From Erwinia phyllosphaerae (GTDB lineage Bacteria > Pseudomonadota > Gammaproteobacteria > Enterobacterales > Enterobacteriaceae), in the NCBI RefSeq assembly GCF_019132875.1, contig NZ_JAHSPF010000001.1, positions 434,001-498,000 of the forward strand: a stretch of 64,000 bases of DNA. The letters are read 5' to 3'. The notes beneath the pieces were generated by a model. It did not search any database. It saw only the letters and a list, made by a program, of their open reading frames with translations, and was not told the origin of the DNA. Within the stretch, counting starts at the first letter, position 1; every line of letters starts with the position of its first letter. The translations under genes were made by a program, and so were the position numbers. Below are positions 1 through 14,700 of the stretch, piece after piece.

Positions 1-2621
<2,621 letters not shown>

Positions 2622-2622
<1 letters not shown>

Positions 2623-3212
2623 TGAATGTGGTCATCCTTGATACCGGCTGCGCTAACCTTTCCTCCGTTAAGTGGGCGATTCAGCGACTGGGTTACGAGC
2701 CGCAGGTCAGCCGCGAAGCGGACGTAGTACTGCAAGCCGACAAACTGCTGCTGCCGGGCGTCGGCACGGCTCAGGCGGCGATGGATCAGCTGCGCGAACG
2801 TGAGCTGATTGAACTGATAAAAGCCTGTACCCAGCCGGTATTAGGTATTTGCCTGGGTATGCAGCTGCTGGGCTCGCTTAGTGAGGAAAGCAACGGCGTC
2901 ACCACGCTGGGCATTATCGACCGGCCGGTGCAGAAGATGAACGATCATGGCCTGCCGCTGCCGCACATGGGCTGGAACCAGATTACTGCTCAGGCGGGCA
3001 ACCATCTGTTTCGCGGCATTGCCGACGGCGCGTATTTCTATTTTGTGCATAGCTACGCGATGCCGGTGAACGAGTTCACCATCGCTCAGTGCAACTATGG
3101 CGAGCCTTTTACCGCTGCGGTGCAAAAAGATAACTTCTTTGGCGTACAGTTTCACCCGGAGCGCTCCGGCGCGGCTGGCGCGCAGCTGCTGAAAAATTTT
3201 CTGGAGATGTAA
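2622..3212 (+). CDS. hisH: Imidazole glycerol phosphate synthase, glutaminase subunit
   Basis: Class I glutamine amidotransferase of 196 residues. It releases ammonia from glutamine for HisF. The nucleophile Cys77 sits in GICLGMQ, and the His/Glu pair of the triad in [10 protein letters not shown] near the C-terminus. A GTG lies one codon upstream at 2619, but the ATG at 2622 has the better distance to the AAAGGAG ribosome-binding site (2607-2613) and gives the family N-terminus MNVVILDTG. The ATG overlaps the last base of hisB. Confidence 0.97.
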
Positions 3213-4701
<1,489 letters not shown>

Positions 4702-4708
<7 letters not shown>

Positions 4709-5313
4709 CAGAACAGCAGCTATCCCAACTCGACTGGCAAAAAACCGACGGCATGATGCCGGCTATCGTGCAGCACGCCGTTTCCGGCGAAGTATTGATG
4801 CACGGCTATATGAACCAGCAGGCGCTGGCGAAAACGCTGGAAATCGGCAAGGTCACCTTTTGGTCGCGTACTAAACAACGTCTGTGGACCAAAGGTGAAA
4901 CTTCCGAACATTTCCTGAACGTGGTCAGCATTACGCCGGACTGTGATAACGATACGCTGCTGGTGCTGGCTAATCCGGTTGGCCCAACCTGCCATCGCGG
5001 CACCTCAAGCTGCTTCTCGCCTGCCGCCGCCGACTGGACATTCCTCTATCAGTTAGAGCAGCTTCTGGCCGAACGTAAACATGCCGATCCGAAAAGCTCC
5101 TACACCGCCAGCCTGTACGCCAGCGGCACCAAGCGTATCGCGCAGAAAGTGGGAGAAGAAGGCGTGGAAACCGCGCTGGCCGCGACGGTGAACGACCGCT
5201 TTGAGTTGACTAATGAGGCTTCGGATCTGGTTTATCACCTGCTGGTGCTGCTTCAGGATCAGGATTTAAACCTGAGTGCGGTAATAGAGAATCTGCGCCA
5301 GCGCCATAAGTAA
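4702..5313 (+). CDS. hisI: Bifunctional PR-AMP cyclohydrolase / PR-ATP pyrophosphohydrolase
   Basis: 203 residues with two domains. The N-terminal cyclohydrolase (about 1-110) shows [22 protein letters not shown] and a CHRGTSSCF metal site. The C-terminal MazG-like pyrophosphohydrolase (about 115-203) shows [20 protein letters not shown] and the acidic metal cluster [10 protein letters not shown]. It catalyses steps 2 and 3 of histidine synthesis. GTG start at 4702 overlapping hisF by 7 bases. It is the last his gene and a terminator follows. Confidence 0.97.
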
Positions 5314-5320
5314 TAAAGAC

Positions 5321-5343
5321 AGGCCGGGAAACCGGCTTTTTTA
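5321..5343 (+). terminator. Rho-independent terminator of the his operon
   Basis: Eight bases after the hisI stop, GCCGG and CCGGC form a stem around a GAAA loop (5323-5336), followed directly by six T. This is a compact textbook terminator. Confidence 0.9.
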
Positions 5344-5356
5344 TTAAGGAAAAGGG

Positions 5357-5833
5357 ATGAGCACTTTCGATAAGCTAACCGCTTTACTGGACAGCCACCA
5401 GGCGCGTTATCAGGTCATGGAGCATGAGCCGACGGGCAAGTGTGAAGAAGTAGCGGCGATTCGCGGCACCGCCGTGGGCCAGGGAGCAAAAGCGCTGGTC
5501 TGTCACGTCAAAGGTAACGGCATCAAACAATACGTGCTGGCGGTGCTGCCCGCAGACCAACAGGCGGACTTAGGCAAAGTGGCGCAGGCTGTTGGCGGTC
5601 TGCGCGCCTCGCTGGCCAGTCCGGCAGAAGTAGACCGGCTAACCGGCTGCGTATTTGGTGCGATCCCGCCGTTTAGCTTTCATGACGAGCTACAGGTGGT
5701 GGTCGATCCGACACTCTGCGAGCGCAATAGCGAAATTGCGTTCAACGCTGGCCTGCTGGAAAAGTCGATGGTGTTGGATGCACGGGATTATCAGCGGATT
5801 TGTCGATTTGAGCCAGCGGAGATACTGAGATAG
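5357..5833 (+). CDS. YeaK/YbaK-type aminoacyl-tRNA deacylase
   Basis: 158 residues of the YbaK/prolyl-tRNA-synthetase-associated (INS/ProX) family. These free-standing editing proteins hydrolyse mischarged aminoacyl-tRNAs in the cytoplasm. The stretches HEPTGKCEEVAAIRGTAVGQ, GAKALVCHVKG (the lysine that contacts the tRNA 3' end in the family) and GCVFGAIPPFSF resemble E. coli YeaK more than YbaK. Start at 5357 with AAGGAAAAGGG upstream. It sits between the his terminator and an orphan gene, where E. coli has wzz and ugd, so it has its own transcript or reads through. Substrate specificity cannot be read from the sequence. Confidence 0.8.
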   Translation: MSTFDKLTALLDSHQARYQVMEHEPTGKCEEVAAIRGTAVGQGAKALVCHVKGNGIKQYVLAVLPADQQADLGKVAQAVGGLRASLASPAEVDRLTGCVFGAIPPFSFHDELQVVVDPTLCERNSEIAFNAGLLEKSMVLDARDYQRICRFEPAEILR

Positions 5834-5986
5834 TTTTGCTGTCATTATTCAGGTGCTTAGCCTTAAATCTTATCTAAAGAGTTTTCGCTACCCTTCCCCT
5901 CATCTCAGCGCATTTGAAAAAATAAGCCGTACATGCAATAAGAGATGATCCGCAGCCAGTGTGGAGGCGGCTCAAGAGGAAGTGTG

Positions 5987-6454
5987 ATGAAAATTTCTTC
6001 TCCTGAACAACGAGCGGCGGCAATCGAAACCGTTCTGCAAAAATTCCCTGGCTGGTCTGAAGGATCCAGACAGCGGCTAAGGAACCTTAGCGATATTAGC
6101 TGGAACAGTAGCAGTAGCTCTACGGTTGCTTTCACTTATCAGCCCGGTTCGCTCTCTATCCTGTTCCAGCTTACCGGCAATCTTACTAACGTGTTTAAAG
6201 GCCAGGCTCCGGATACGTTAAGTCCGGATATAACAGGTACGGGTGGAAGCGGCTCGCTGGATTTTGATGATTTAGCTGAGCTGATGACTTCTGGCACCGA
6301 GTTTCATATTTTTCCAAATGCCGATCAGGCTCCCTCGCAGCAAAACTTAGTGATTCTGTTTTGCGATAGCAGCTACCTGTACGGCCTGTTCACCTACTCG
6401 GGGTTACCTTCGATAGAAGGTGATGCGGTTGAGGGAACCGGTACATGGAGTTAA
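5987..6454 (+). CDS. Unrecognised 155-residue soluble protein
   Basis: No family recognised. The ATG at 5987 is preferred over 5945 because AGAGGAAG lies just upstream. The protein starts with a charged helix-like segment (residues 1-35), then a Ser-rich linker and a stretch that looks mostly beta-stranded, rich in Gly, Ser, Thr and aromatic residues (for example TGTGGSGSLDFDD, SSYLYGLFTYSG). It has no signal peptide or membrane segment and a low content of basic residues after residue 45. It lies alone between the YeaK-like gene and gnd (convergent) and ends four bases before the gnd terminator hairpin, which may also serve this gene weakly. A real gene is likely because of the strong ribosome-binding site and codon usage like its neighbours. 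Confidence 0.65.
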   Translation: MKISSPEQRAAAIETVLQKFPGWSEGSRQRLRNLSDISWNSSSSSTVAFTYQPGSLSILFQLTGNLTNVFKGQAPDTLSPDITGTGGSGSLDFDDLAELMTSGTEFHIFPNADQAPSQQNLVILFCDSSYLYGLFTYSGLPSIEGDAVEGTGTWS

Positions 6455-6457
6455 GCC

Positions 6458-6485
6458 AAAAAAAAACCCCACAAACGTGGGGTTT
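6458..6485 (-). terminator. Terminator of gnd
   Basis: AAACCCCAC (6464-6472) pairs with GTGGGGTTT (6477-6485) around a 4-base loop. Read on the minus strand the hairpin is followed by a run of nine T (6458-6466), so it ends gnd transcripts. In the plus direction only three T follow, so it is weaker for the orphan gene. Confidence 0.9.
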
Positions 6486-6520
6486 AGCGCGGTACTGAAA
6501 AGACAATTTCAGTGTAGAAA

Positions 6521-7927
<1,407 letters not shown>

Positions 7928-8097
7928 TACATACTCCTGTCTGAAAATACGAAGCTTAACGAGCCTGGTCCCCTCTGGGGATAGTTCGGTACGTTAACAA
8001 TGATGGCCCTATCATACATGACAAATCATGCTAAGCGACCTATCACAGTTATCATCTTTTCCATTTCAACTTGCTGATAATGTTCAATCTTTATCCA

Positions 8098-8143
8098 AAA
8101 AGAGAGATGTTGATGAAATGTTACTGGTAACAATCTCTCTTTT
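8098..8143 (-). terminator. Terminator of the O-polysaccharide operon
   Basis: A perfect 11-base inverted repeat, AAAAGAGAGAT (8098-8108) and ATCTCTCTTTT (8133-8143), extended by GTT/AAC inside. It starts 14 bases after the stop of the last O-polysaccharide gene. The A/T ends of the stem give a U-run in either direction, so it may be bidirectional. The rest of the 229-base gap (7928-8156) holds the gnd promoter region; a TATGAT -10-like hexamer lies at 8011-8016 on the minus strand without a clear -35. Confidence 0.75.
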
Positions 8144-8156
8144 AGCCGTGCTTTTG

Positions 8157-8975
8157 TCAAACCTTTCCTGTAAAGGGAAGCGCAGTAAGGCATTGTTGAT
8201 TAAATTTATCCCGCTCTTTGTCTTGTAACCATCCCCATTTATTAAAGTAGCGGATAGCAGAAGTCATATGATAAATAAGGAATTTAACATCCCGATAAGA
8301 GCGCCGTTGTGACTCATGTACGACGGTAGAATAAGGGCAGTATCGTACAGGCAGCCCTGAAGCACAAACTCGTCGACTTAAATCTACATCTTCCAGGTAG
8401 AGGAAAAAACGTTCATCAAACCCGTGCGTTTTCGCCAGTGCAGCCTGGCTTAGCAGAACAAAGCAACCGGACAGGGACGGTGCAAAGAAAACCTTATCGT
8501 AATCGGCGTTTCGCAATTCATAATTATGGTTAGTCTTTTGTGCCAGAGAAGCACAAAATCGACGCATGAACAGCTGGTGAGGTTTAGGCAACAGCTTACA
8601 ACCGTGCTGCAGGCTACCATCCGGATAAATCACTTTAGGAATAGTCAGCCCTGCCCCTTCTTTTTGACTAAACGCATACAGGGTATCGACTTCGCCAGAA
8701 TTGAAAGAAATATCCGGATTACAAATCAGAAAATAGTCTGCGGCCTTACCATAACGTTGAAAAACGGCATTATGACCCCCACCAAAGCCTTGATTCGAGG
8801 CAAGAGTAAGGATCTCAACCTTATGGTGAGCATATTCCTGAAGCCAGGCGCAGTGCCCGCCATTGTCGACAATACACACTTTCTCAACGGACTTTTCGCG
8901 CAGGAGCGAATCCAGCGTTTTGCTGATATCCGCGTAGCTATGTCGGTAAAGAACTAACGATGCGATTATTTTCAC
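8157..8975 (-). CDS. GT2 glycosyltransferase, WbbL-like rhamnosyltransferase
   Basis: GT-A fold glycosyltransferase (272 residues from the chosen start). Motifs: CIVDNGG in the nucleotide-binding part, SNQGFGGGHNA, then CNPDISF as the metal/sugar-nucleotide DxD equivalent, and FLYLEDVDLSRRVCASG with the catalytic-base region, followed by VVHESQRRSYRD. This set is typical of dTDP-rhamnose transferases such as E. coli WbbL, which adds L-rhamnose to GlcNAc-PP-undecaprenol made by WecA. It is the last gene of the operon. The frame is open to 9092, but those residues overlap the upstream gene; a GTG at 8975 gives VKIIASLVLYRHS, the normal start of the domain, and an ATG at 9020 is the alternative. 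Donor and acceptor are inferred. Confidence 0.8.
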   Translation of the reverse strand: MKIIASLVLYRHSYADISKTLDSLLREKSVEKVCIVDNGGHCAWLQEYAHHKVEILTLASNQGFGGGHNAVFQRYGKAADYFLICNPDISFNSGEVDTLYAFSQKEGAGLTIPKVIYPDGSLQHGCKLLPKPHQLFMRRFCASLAQKTNHNYELRNADYDKVFFAPSLSGCFVLLSQAALAKTHGFDERFFLYLEDVDLSRRVCASGLPVRYCPYSTVVHESQRRSYRDVKFLIYHMTSAIRYFNKWGWLQDKERDKFNQQCLTALPFTGKV

Positions 8976-8989
8976 TCTGCTACCAAATT

Positions 8990-9922
8990 TTACAGGCGAT
9001 TGAATAGCGCATAGGTCCATGTCGCCAGTGCACCAATAGATTTCTGATGATAAATACCAGACTGTCTCATCAACTTCATGCGCCCTAACCATGAACTTTG
9101 ACGTATCCTTCTAAAACAGTCCAGACTATGCCTGTTTTCAGGAGTAAGGCGGTCCCCTAGTGCATCAAGCATGCGAAAATGACAATCGTTCCATGCCACC
9201 TTATTGCCGCGATGAGTACGAACAAAGTTGTTTAATCTTGTCCGCACTTCCATACCGTTGCCAATAAGATTGTCCGCATGTTGTCGATAAAGGACAGAAG
9301 GCTGGCTATCAAACCAGACGCGACCGCCGCAGCCGGTCACTGCCAGGTAGAGTGCCCAGTCATGAATTACCCAAGGTAAATGGGCTATCGATTTCATAAT
9401 ATCGCGCGCGCACTTGTTGAAAACCATGGTGTTACCACTGGCCAGGTTTTGCAAAAGTGCGTTACGGAAAGATGGCGGCCTGCTATTGTCTGGCGACAGC
9501 CCCAGCGGGTTATTTTTATCATCAATCAACTGCGTTCTTGAGCAATAAAGGGCTGGCTGCAATGGATCCTGCTTTTCCAGCCACTCTACAGCGCGCGCCA
9601 GCTTATCCTGCATCCAGATATCATCCTGATCTGAAAAAGCAAAATAGTCCCCCGCGATCGAGGGACTGGCAATCAAAGACTGGAAATTCGCACACACGCC
9701 GGTTCGTGGGCCCGACACAATATTAACCGGGCGAGACTCTTGTTGAGAAAATGATGTCAGAATAGCCAGCGTATCATCGGCTGAACCATCGTCTGAACAC
9801 CATAGTTCCCAGTTATGAAAGCTCTGGGCCTGGTAAGAATCCAGCTGTTGCTTAATATAAGCGGCACCATTGTAGGTGCCGAGCATAATAATAACGTCAG
9901 AAGAGCGTTTTTCCGTCATCAT
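8990..9922 (-). CDS. GT2 glycosyltransferase
   Basis: 310 residues. N-terminal GT-A domain with IIMLGTYNGAAYIKQQLDSY, CSDDGSADDT and FAFSDQDDIW (DxD at about residue 100), then a C-terminal part with conserved HDWALYLA and VLYRQHADN. This pattern belongs to the GT2 subgroup found in O-antigen and rhamnan loci (RfbF/RgpB-like). It starts immediately after the stop of the upstream gene, with no Shine-Dalgarno, so it is probably translated by coupling. Given the rml genes, a rhamnosyltransferase that primes or extends the O-chain is the simplest reading, but the sugar is not proven. Confidence 0.8.
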   Translation of the reverse strand: MMTEKRSSDVIIMLGTYNGAAYIKQQLDSYQAQSFHNWELWCSDDGSADDTLAILTSFSQQESRPVNIVSGPRTGVCANFQSLIASPSIAGDYFAFSDQDDIWMQDKLARAVEWLEKQDPLQPALYCSRTQLIDDKNNPLGLSPDNSRPPSFRNALLQNLASGNTMVFNKCARDIMKSIAHLPWVIHDWALYLAVTGCGGRVWFDSQPSVLYRQHADNLIGNGMEVRTRLNNFVRTHRGNKVAWNDCHFRMLDALGDRLTPENRHSLDCFRRIRQSSWLGRMKLMRQSGIYHQKSIGALATWTYALFNRL

Positions 9923-11746
9923 TTACTGTTTAAAATAGTCAGCAAATTTCATGGTCTGATTGCGCGAGCTACCCCATGAGTCAAAATTTTCTACCTGACG
10001 GAACAGAGGGTTAGTACGCCAGCTTTCGTCCGTCACCAGTTCGATAATAGGTTGTGAAAGCTGTAAAGCCGTTAATTGAATGCCCATTCGCTCACAGAAT
10101 TCAACAAAGATACGGTTAAAGACATCCAGGCCATGATTTAAAGAAGAAATGATCTCGTTGTGGTTTTTCGCCTTAGCTCTGCCGATATCAGACACCGCAT
10201 TGACCTTATCCTTGACAGGTTCATAACCGATAATCGTATCATGTGGCGCAGAGAAAAATAGCTCTACCGCCATTCTGTTTTCATAGATTTTGTCAACCAC
10301 ACGCGCAGAAACAGTCTCATTGTTAATTAAAGCTTTCATGGTCTGATGAGGCTCACGGCTTTTTTTCTCCGGCGTATTTGCCAGACAGAAATAGTAGCCA
10401 ACAACCTCAACGTCCATGATGGTTTTAACTGTTTTTTCAAATGCCTCTTGCGTAGTGCCGCTCCACCCAACGTCCACAAGGCCAATTTTATCGCCGGGCT
10501 TAACACCTAACTGGCACAGATACATAAATAATCCGCGACGATTTTTCTGGCAGACTTTTAAAATTTCAGCACGATACCCGGTTAAAAAACGTTGAATGAG
10601 AGCATAGTTATCTGGCGCAATAATTAGCGCTGGAGATATGCCTAACTGCTCCATTACATCATCTCGTGGCGGTTCGATACCAATTCTTTCCAATAGTTCA
10701 CCTGGCGACAGGCCGTTTGAACCAGACATCAGAAAACTAAGGTGGCTTGAGAAATTCTGTTCCGTCATTAACGCAAGGTTAAAAGCGATACGTGAGCCTA
10801 AAAAATAGTCAAATGACGGCAGGCGATCTTTGAAAAACTGCTGTGCCATGCGTTCAAGCGAGTATCCGTCGCGCGATACAAAGAGTAATTTTGTTACGCC
10901 ATCAAATGCCGCATGAAGTTCAATCCACTTCAGGAATCCCCAGGTAGCGGGTGCCTGGTATTTGAAACCCATCTCATCAAACGTCTCTGCCGCAATTTCC
11001 TTTTCCGCATAACAACGGAACAGGCCATTTATTACAGAAGATGCCAGACACTGGTTTTTATTTCTTTTTTCAAGATATTGTGGCCGATAGTGCCAGGCTA
11101 CTAAGCCCTTTTCGCCGGGACGCTGTACGTCAGCAGTATGGTTATCACCGATATGTAATATTTCGCCAGGCGCTACGCCAGTTTCTTCAATAATACAGTC
11201 GAAAATTTCTCCGCTGTCGCGTTTAGTAGCATTACGATCTGCAGAAATGTAAAGGGGCACCTGGGTGATGCCAAATTTCTCTAATGCACGTTTAAAGAAA
11301 TCCTCCCCAAAATACATATCTGAGGTAATCACTACATGTTTGCCAGCGGCAAGCATTTCGTTATAGAAATCAACGATTGTGTCATTTGGCTCAACCAGCG
11401 CCAGCTCAAACTCAAACTCCGCTTTTTCAATATCAAAACGACGTTCTCCTGCCTGAGGAAAGTTATCGTATATATTTTTTAACGTGATCTCTTTGCGCCC
11501 GGCCTTAATCATCTGACGAAAAGCAGCAGTCTGTGCAGCACGGCGCAGCTGACGGAAGTCTTCAATGCCAAAATTAAGACCCAGGAAATCGAAAACATCT
11601 TCTGGATCGTCAATAGGCCGGGTATATAAAGTATCAAAAAAGTCAAAAGAGATAACTTTTGCATTTTTTGCAAGGTGTCTGAGCGTGAGGGCATCATACT
11701 CGCTAAGTTTGTGACTGCCAGCCATCTTATTCACCTTTTCCATCAT
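9923..11746 (-). CDS. HAD-superfamily-like protein of polysaccharide loci (COG5610-like)
   Basis: 607 residues. Residues ~30-230 form a HAD domain: motif I VISFDFFDTLYTR, motif II VVITSDMYFG, and motif IV ILHIGDNHTADVQ. In motif I the residue two after the first Asp is Phe, not the Asp acid/base of typical phosphatases, and a second Asp follows at +3. The C-terminal two thirds (for example LLFVSRDGYSLERMA and GLVDVGWSGTTQEAFEK) is conserved in such proteins but has no function known to me. It overlaps the upstream fusion gene (ATGATG over its TGA). A start at 11725 with AAAAGGTG upstream is possible. Its place between polymerase and transferase genes suggests a role in O-chain synthesis or modification. 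Confidence 0.7.
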   Translation of the reverse strand: MMEKVNKMAGSHKLSEYDALTLRHLAKNAKVISFDFFDTLYTRPIDDPEDVFDFLGLNFGIEDFRQLRRAAQTAAFRQMIKAGRKEITLKNIYDNFPQAGERRFDIEKAEFEFELALVEPNDTIVDFYNEMLAAGKHVVITSDMYFGEDFFKRALEKFGITQVPLYISADRNATKRDSGEIFDCIIEETGVAPGEILHIGDNHTADVQRPGEKGLVAWHYRPQYLEKRNKNQCLASSVINGLFRCYAEKEIAAETFDEMGFKYQAPATWGFLKWIELHAAFDGVTKLLFVSRDGYSLERMAQQFFKDRLPSFDYFLGSRIAFNLALMTEQNFSSHLSFLMSGSNGLSPGELLERIGIEPPRDDVMEQLGISPALIIAPDNYALIQRFLTGYRAEILKVCQKNRRGLFMYLCQLGVKPGDKIGLVDVGWSGTTQEAFEKTVKTIMDVEVVGYYFCLANTPEKKSREPHQTMKALINNETVSARVVDKIYENRMAVELFFSAPHDTIIGYEPVKDKVNAVSDIGRAKAKNHNEIISSLNHGLDVFNRIFVEFCERMGIQLTALQLSQPIIELVTDESWRTNPLFRQVENFDSWGSSRNQTMKFADYFKQ

Positions 11747-14700
11747 TTCATCATCTCAAAGTTGTAACCATTTGGTGCTAAATTAAGGTTGAAGTAAGGA
11801 TCATACTGATAAAAGTAAGGATGCTTAATATTCAAACGATTTAATTCTGCCTTAAGCCGTTTAGCTTTAACCTCATCCATATGATCTATACCACGAGAAA
11901 TTGACTCATGATGTACAAGACAAACGCCCTGACACATAACGTTGTAAAAACCGTCATGACTTAGCTGCATGCAAAGATCAACATCATTATAAGCAACAGG
12001 GAAGGTTTCATCGAAACCGCCGACCTGTAGATATTTTTTACGCTCTACCATTAAACAGGCTCCCGTAACAATCAGCCAGTTATATTCAAGTTGGTGGCGC
12101 AAAAAATAGCCAGGATAATCTTTATGCTGACGCAGGAATGCATGGCTAGGGCCATTTTGCAGATTCAGAACACCAGCATGCTGAACAGATTTTTTGTCCG
12201 CGTAAACCAGCTTCGCGCCTACAGCTCCCACATGCTTAAGCTGAGCATAACCCGCCATTCTTTCCAGCCAGTCTGGCTGCAGAACCTCAGTATCATCATT
12301 TAAGAACAATAATATCTCACCAGATGAATTCTCTACGCCAACATTATTCAATTCTGAGAAATTAAAAGGAACATCGTGGCGAATAACGGTAATTTTACCG
12401 TTAGCAGCATATTCATTCAGGAAAGCTAGCGTGTCCTGATCTTTTGAACCATTGTCAACCACTATGATTTCATAGTTCTTATAGGCGGTGTATTCATTAA
12501 TAGAATCAATACATCGGGACAATACAGCTTTATTATCTCTGGTAGGAATAATAATAGAAACAAGTGGATTATTCTGAGGCTTATAGTTAACCCGAAAATA
12601 ACCATGATAGTTCGGTAATGGTTCCACTTCGCCCACAAGACCACGACGTTGCAGCGCTTCCGCTCTCACAGCCTGGGACGCTGCCAGCACATAAGGCTTA
12701 GCTGTAATATCTGAGGCGATAGAAGCTGGAATAATGCGCCAGTGATAAAGCACTTTCGCTATATGAGAGATCTTGTTGGTTAGTTCCGTCAGGCGTAGTA
12801 CGAAATCCCAGTCCTGGCAGCCATCGAACTCGGTCCGTAACCCTTCAAGTTGGTGAACAAGCGCCATTCGTATACAAGCCACGTGACAGGTATACATGGT
12901 ACTCATCATAGTATCCGGAGACCAGTCTGGTTTAAAATGAGGCTGAGTAAAATTGCCTTCTGGCGTAATTTTATCTTCATCGCTATAGATAAAATCTGGG
13001 TCTTCCTCATTAATTCTTTTTAAAAGCTCATACAAACAATCATCAGTAAGTTCATCGTCATGGTCGAGTAATACCATGTAATCCCCTGTAGCATTCTGAA
13101 TAGCCACATTGGTTGCACCGGCGATACCCTTATTTTCTGCCATATTAATGACTTTAATGCGCTCATCCTGCGCGGCCAGTTTTTTCAAGGCAGGTAGGAC
13201 TTCTGGTAACGGACTGGCATCATTAGCCAGTATCAGTTCCCAGTCACCGTACCACTGATTTTGTACTGAGTTGACCATCAGATACAATAATTCCAGCGGT
13301 GTATTATAAATAGGTACAACTATAGAAAATTTGGGCTGCACAGAAAATCTTGCAATTATTTCTTCATAATGATGCGGTTTTCTGGCAGGAATAAAAACAT
13401 ATTCATCCGGATTTGATGCCAGCTGATAGCCTTTGTTACCGTCATGATGGATAAATACTGGTTCAGATAAACCGGCGAAGTTATCCATAGCACCCGTTTG
13501 ATGATAGAAAGGATGATGCCCGAACCAGCGCGGCATCACTTTCATCCCAACACGTAGAGCATGATTTCTGTAATTAACAGGTAAGCGGTAATAACAGTGA
13601 CGAGCTCCGCGACGTACAACAGCTTCAACTGTTTTTGTCAAACCTTTGCTTCGATGATGCATTTTGACTTTACGGGCGACTACACCGATTTTCGTTTTTA
13701 ACGGTTGCATCAATCGGAAGCTGTGCATGGCTACACGCTTAAACGGCGAACGAACGCCAACAGGGATTCTACGACCTATAACACGGAGCGGAGAAGATAT
13801 TTTCCAGCTAAAAGAAGACAGAATAGTATTCATATCAGCTGTGTACTGATTTAAGAGTCGTTGCTGGGCAGCACTTTGCTGTAAAACTGCATCACGTTCC
13901 TGAATCAACTGGCCATTTTCAAACCGGGCTACATCCAGCTGCGCCTGTAGTTTTTCATACTCTTTGCGCAGGTGATAAATTTCCAGTACGAATTCGCCAG
14001 TGGTCGTTTCACCTTTAGCATGCAATTCGCTCAGCTGTCTCTGTAAAGACGCAATGGTTTGCTGAAGATCTTCTGCAATTTCAACATTGATTAATTGCTT
14101 AGCGCGCACAACTATTGATAACGATTTTAAACTGTTATAAATTTTTGTCTGGCCTTCGTGCTGTACGCCTGCTAAAAAGCTGGCTTCCTGCTGTAAATAG
14201 TTTTCAAAATCATTTTCATCACATTGAAAACCAATGCGCTTAAGGATCTGGAACGTTAATTCCGCAATATTTTTAACTTTGCAATTTTGGCTGTAACTAA
14301 AAGAGGTCACTCGTAGTAAAGAATGAAAGATCCCCCTGAAAGCAATGTAGCCCAGAACAGGTTCATTAACGCTACTCCATTCCAGATCGAAGAAAGAGTA
14401 ATCGTTGCTTTCTGAAAAAATTATATTGAAAGGCAAAGCGTCCTGAAAAGATGCAGGCATGGGTAAATTTTTATCAAGATTATCTTCCTGCCCGGCTTTT
14501 TTCAATAGTTGTAACACCCAGGCACGTGACCATGCACCCAGCTGTTCAACATCCCAATTTGGATGATTTACAATAGAGGTTAACTCCAGCCATAATGAAT
14601 TCCCACGATGGAATTCAGAAGCCTGGTTTGCTTCCTTCGCCCCTTTTCTGTGGGTAATAACTTGTAATTCACCATTTGGCTGGCTTACAAACTCAATTGT

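Noticed and set aside
8028-8228. 66-codon open frame on the plus strand between gnd and the WbbL-like gene
   Set aside because: It overlaps the O-operon terminator and the 3' end of the glycosyltransferase gene, has no ribosome-binding site and low-complexity hydrophobic content.
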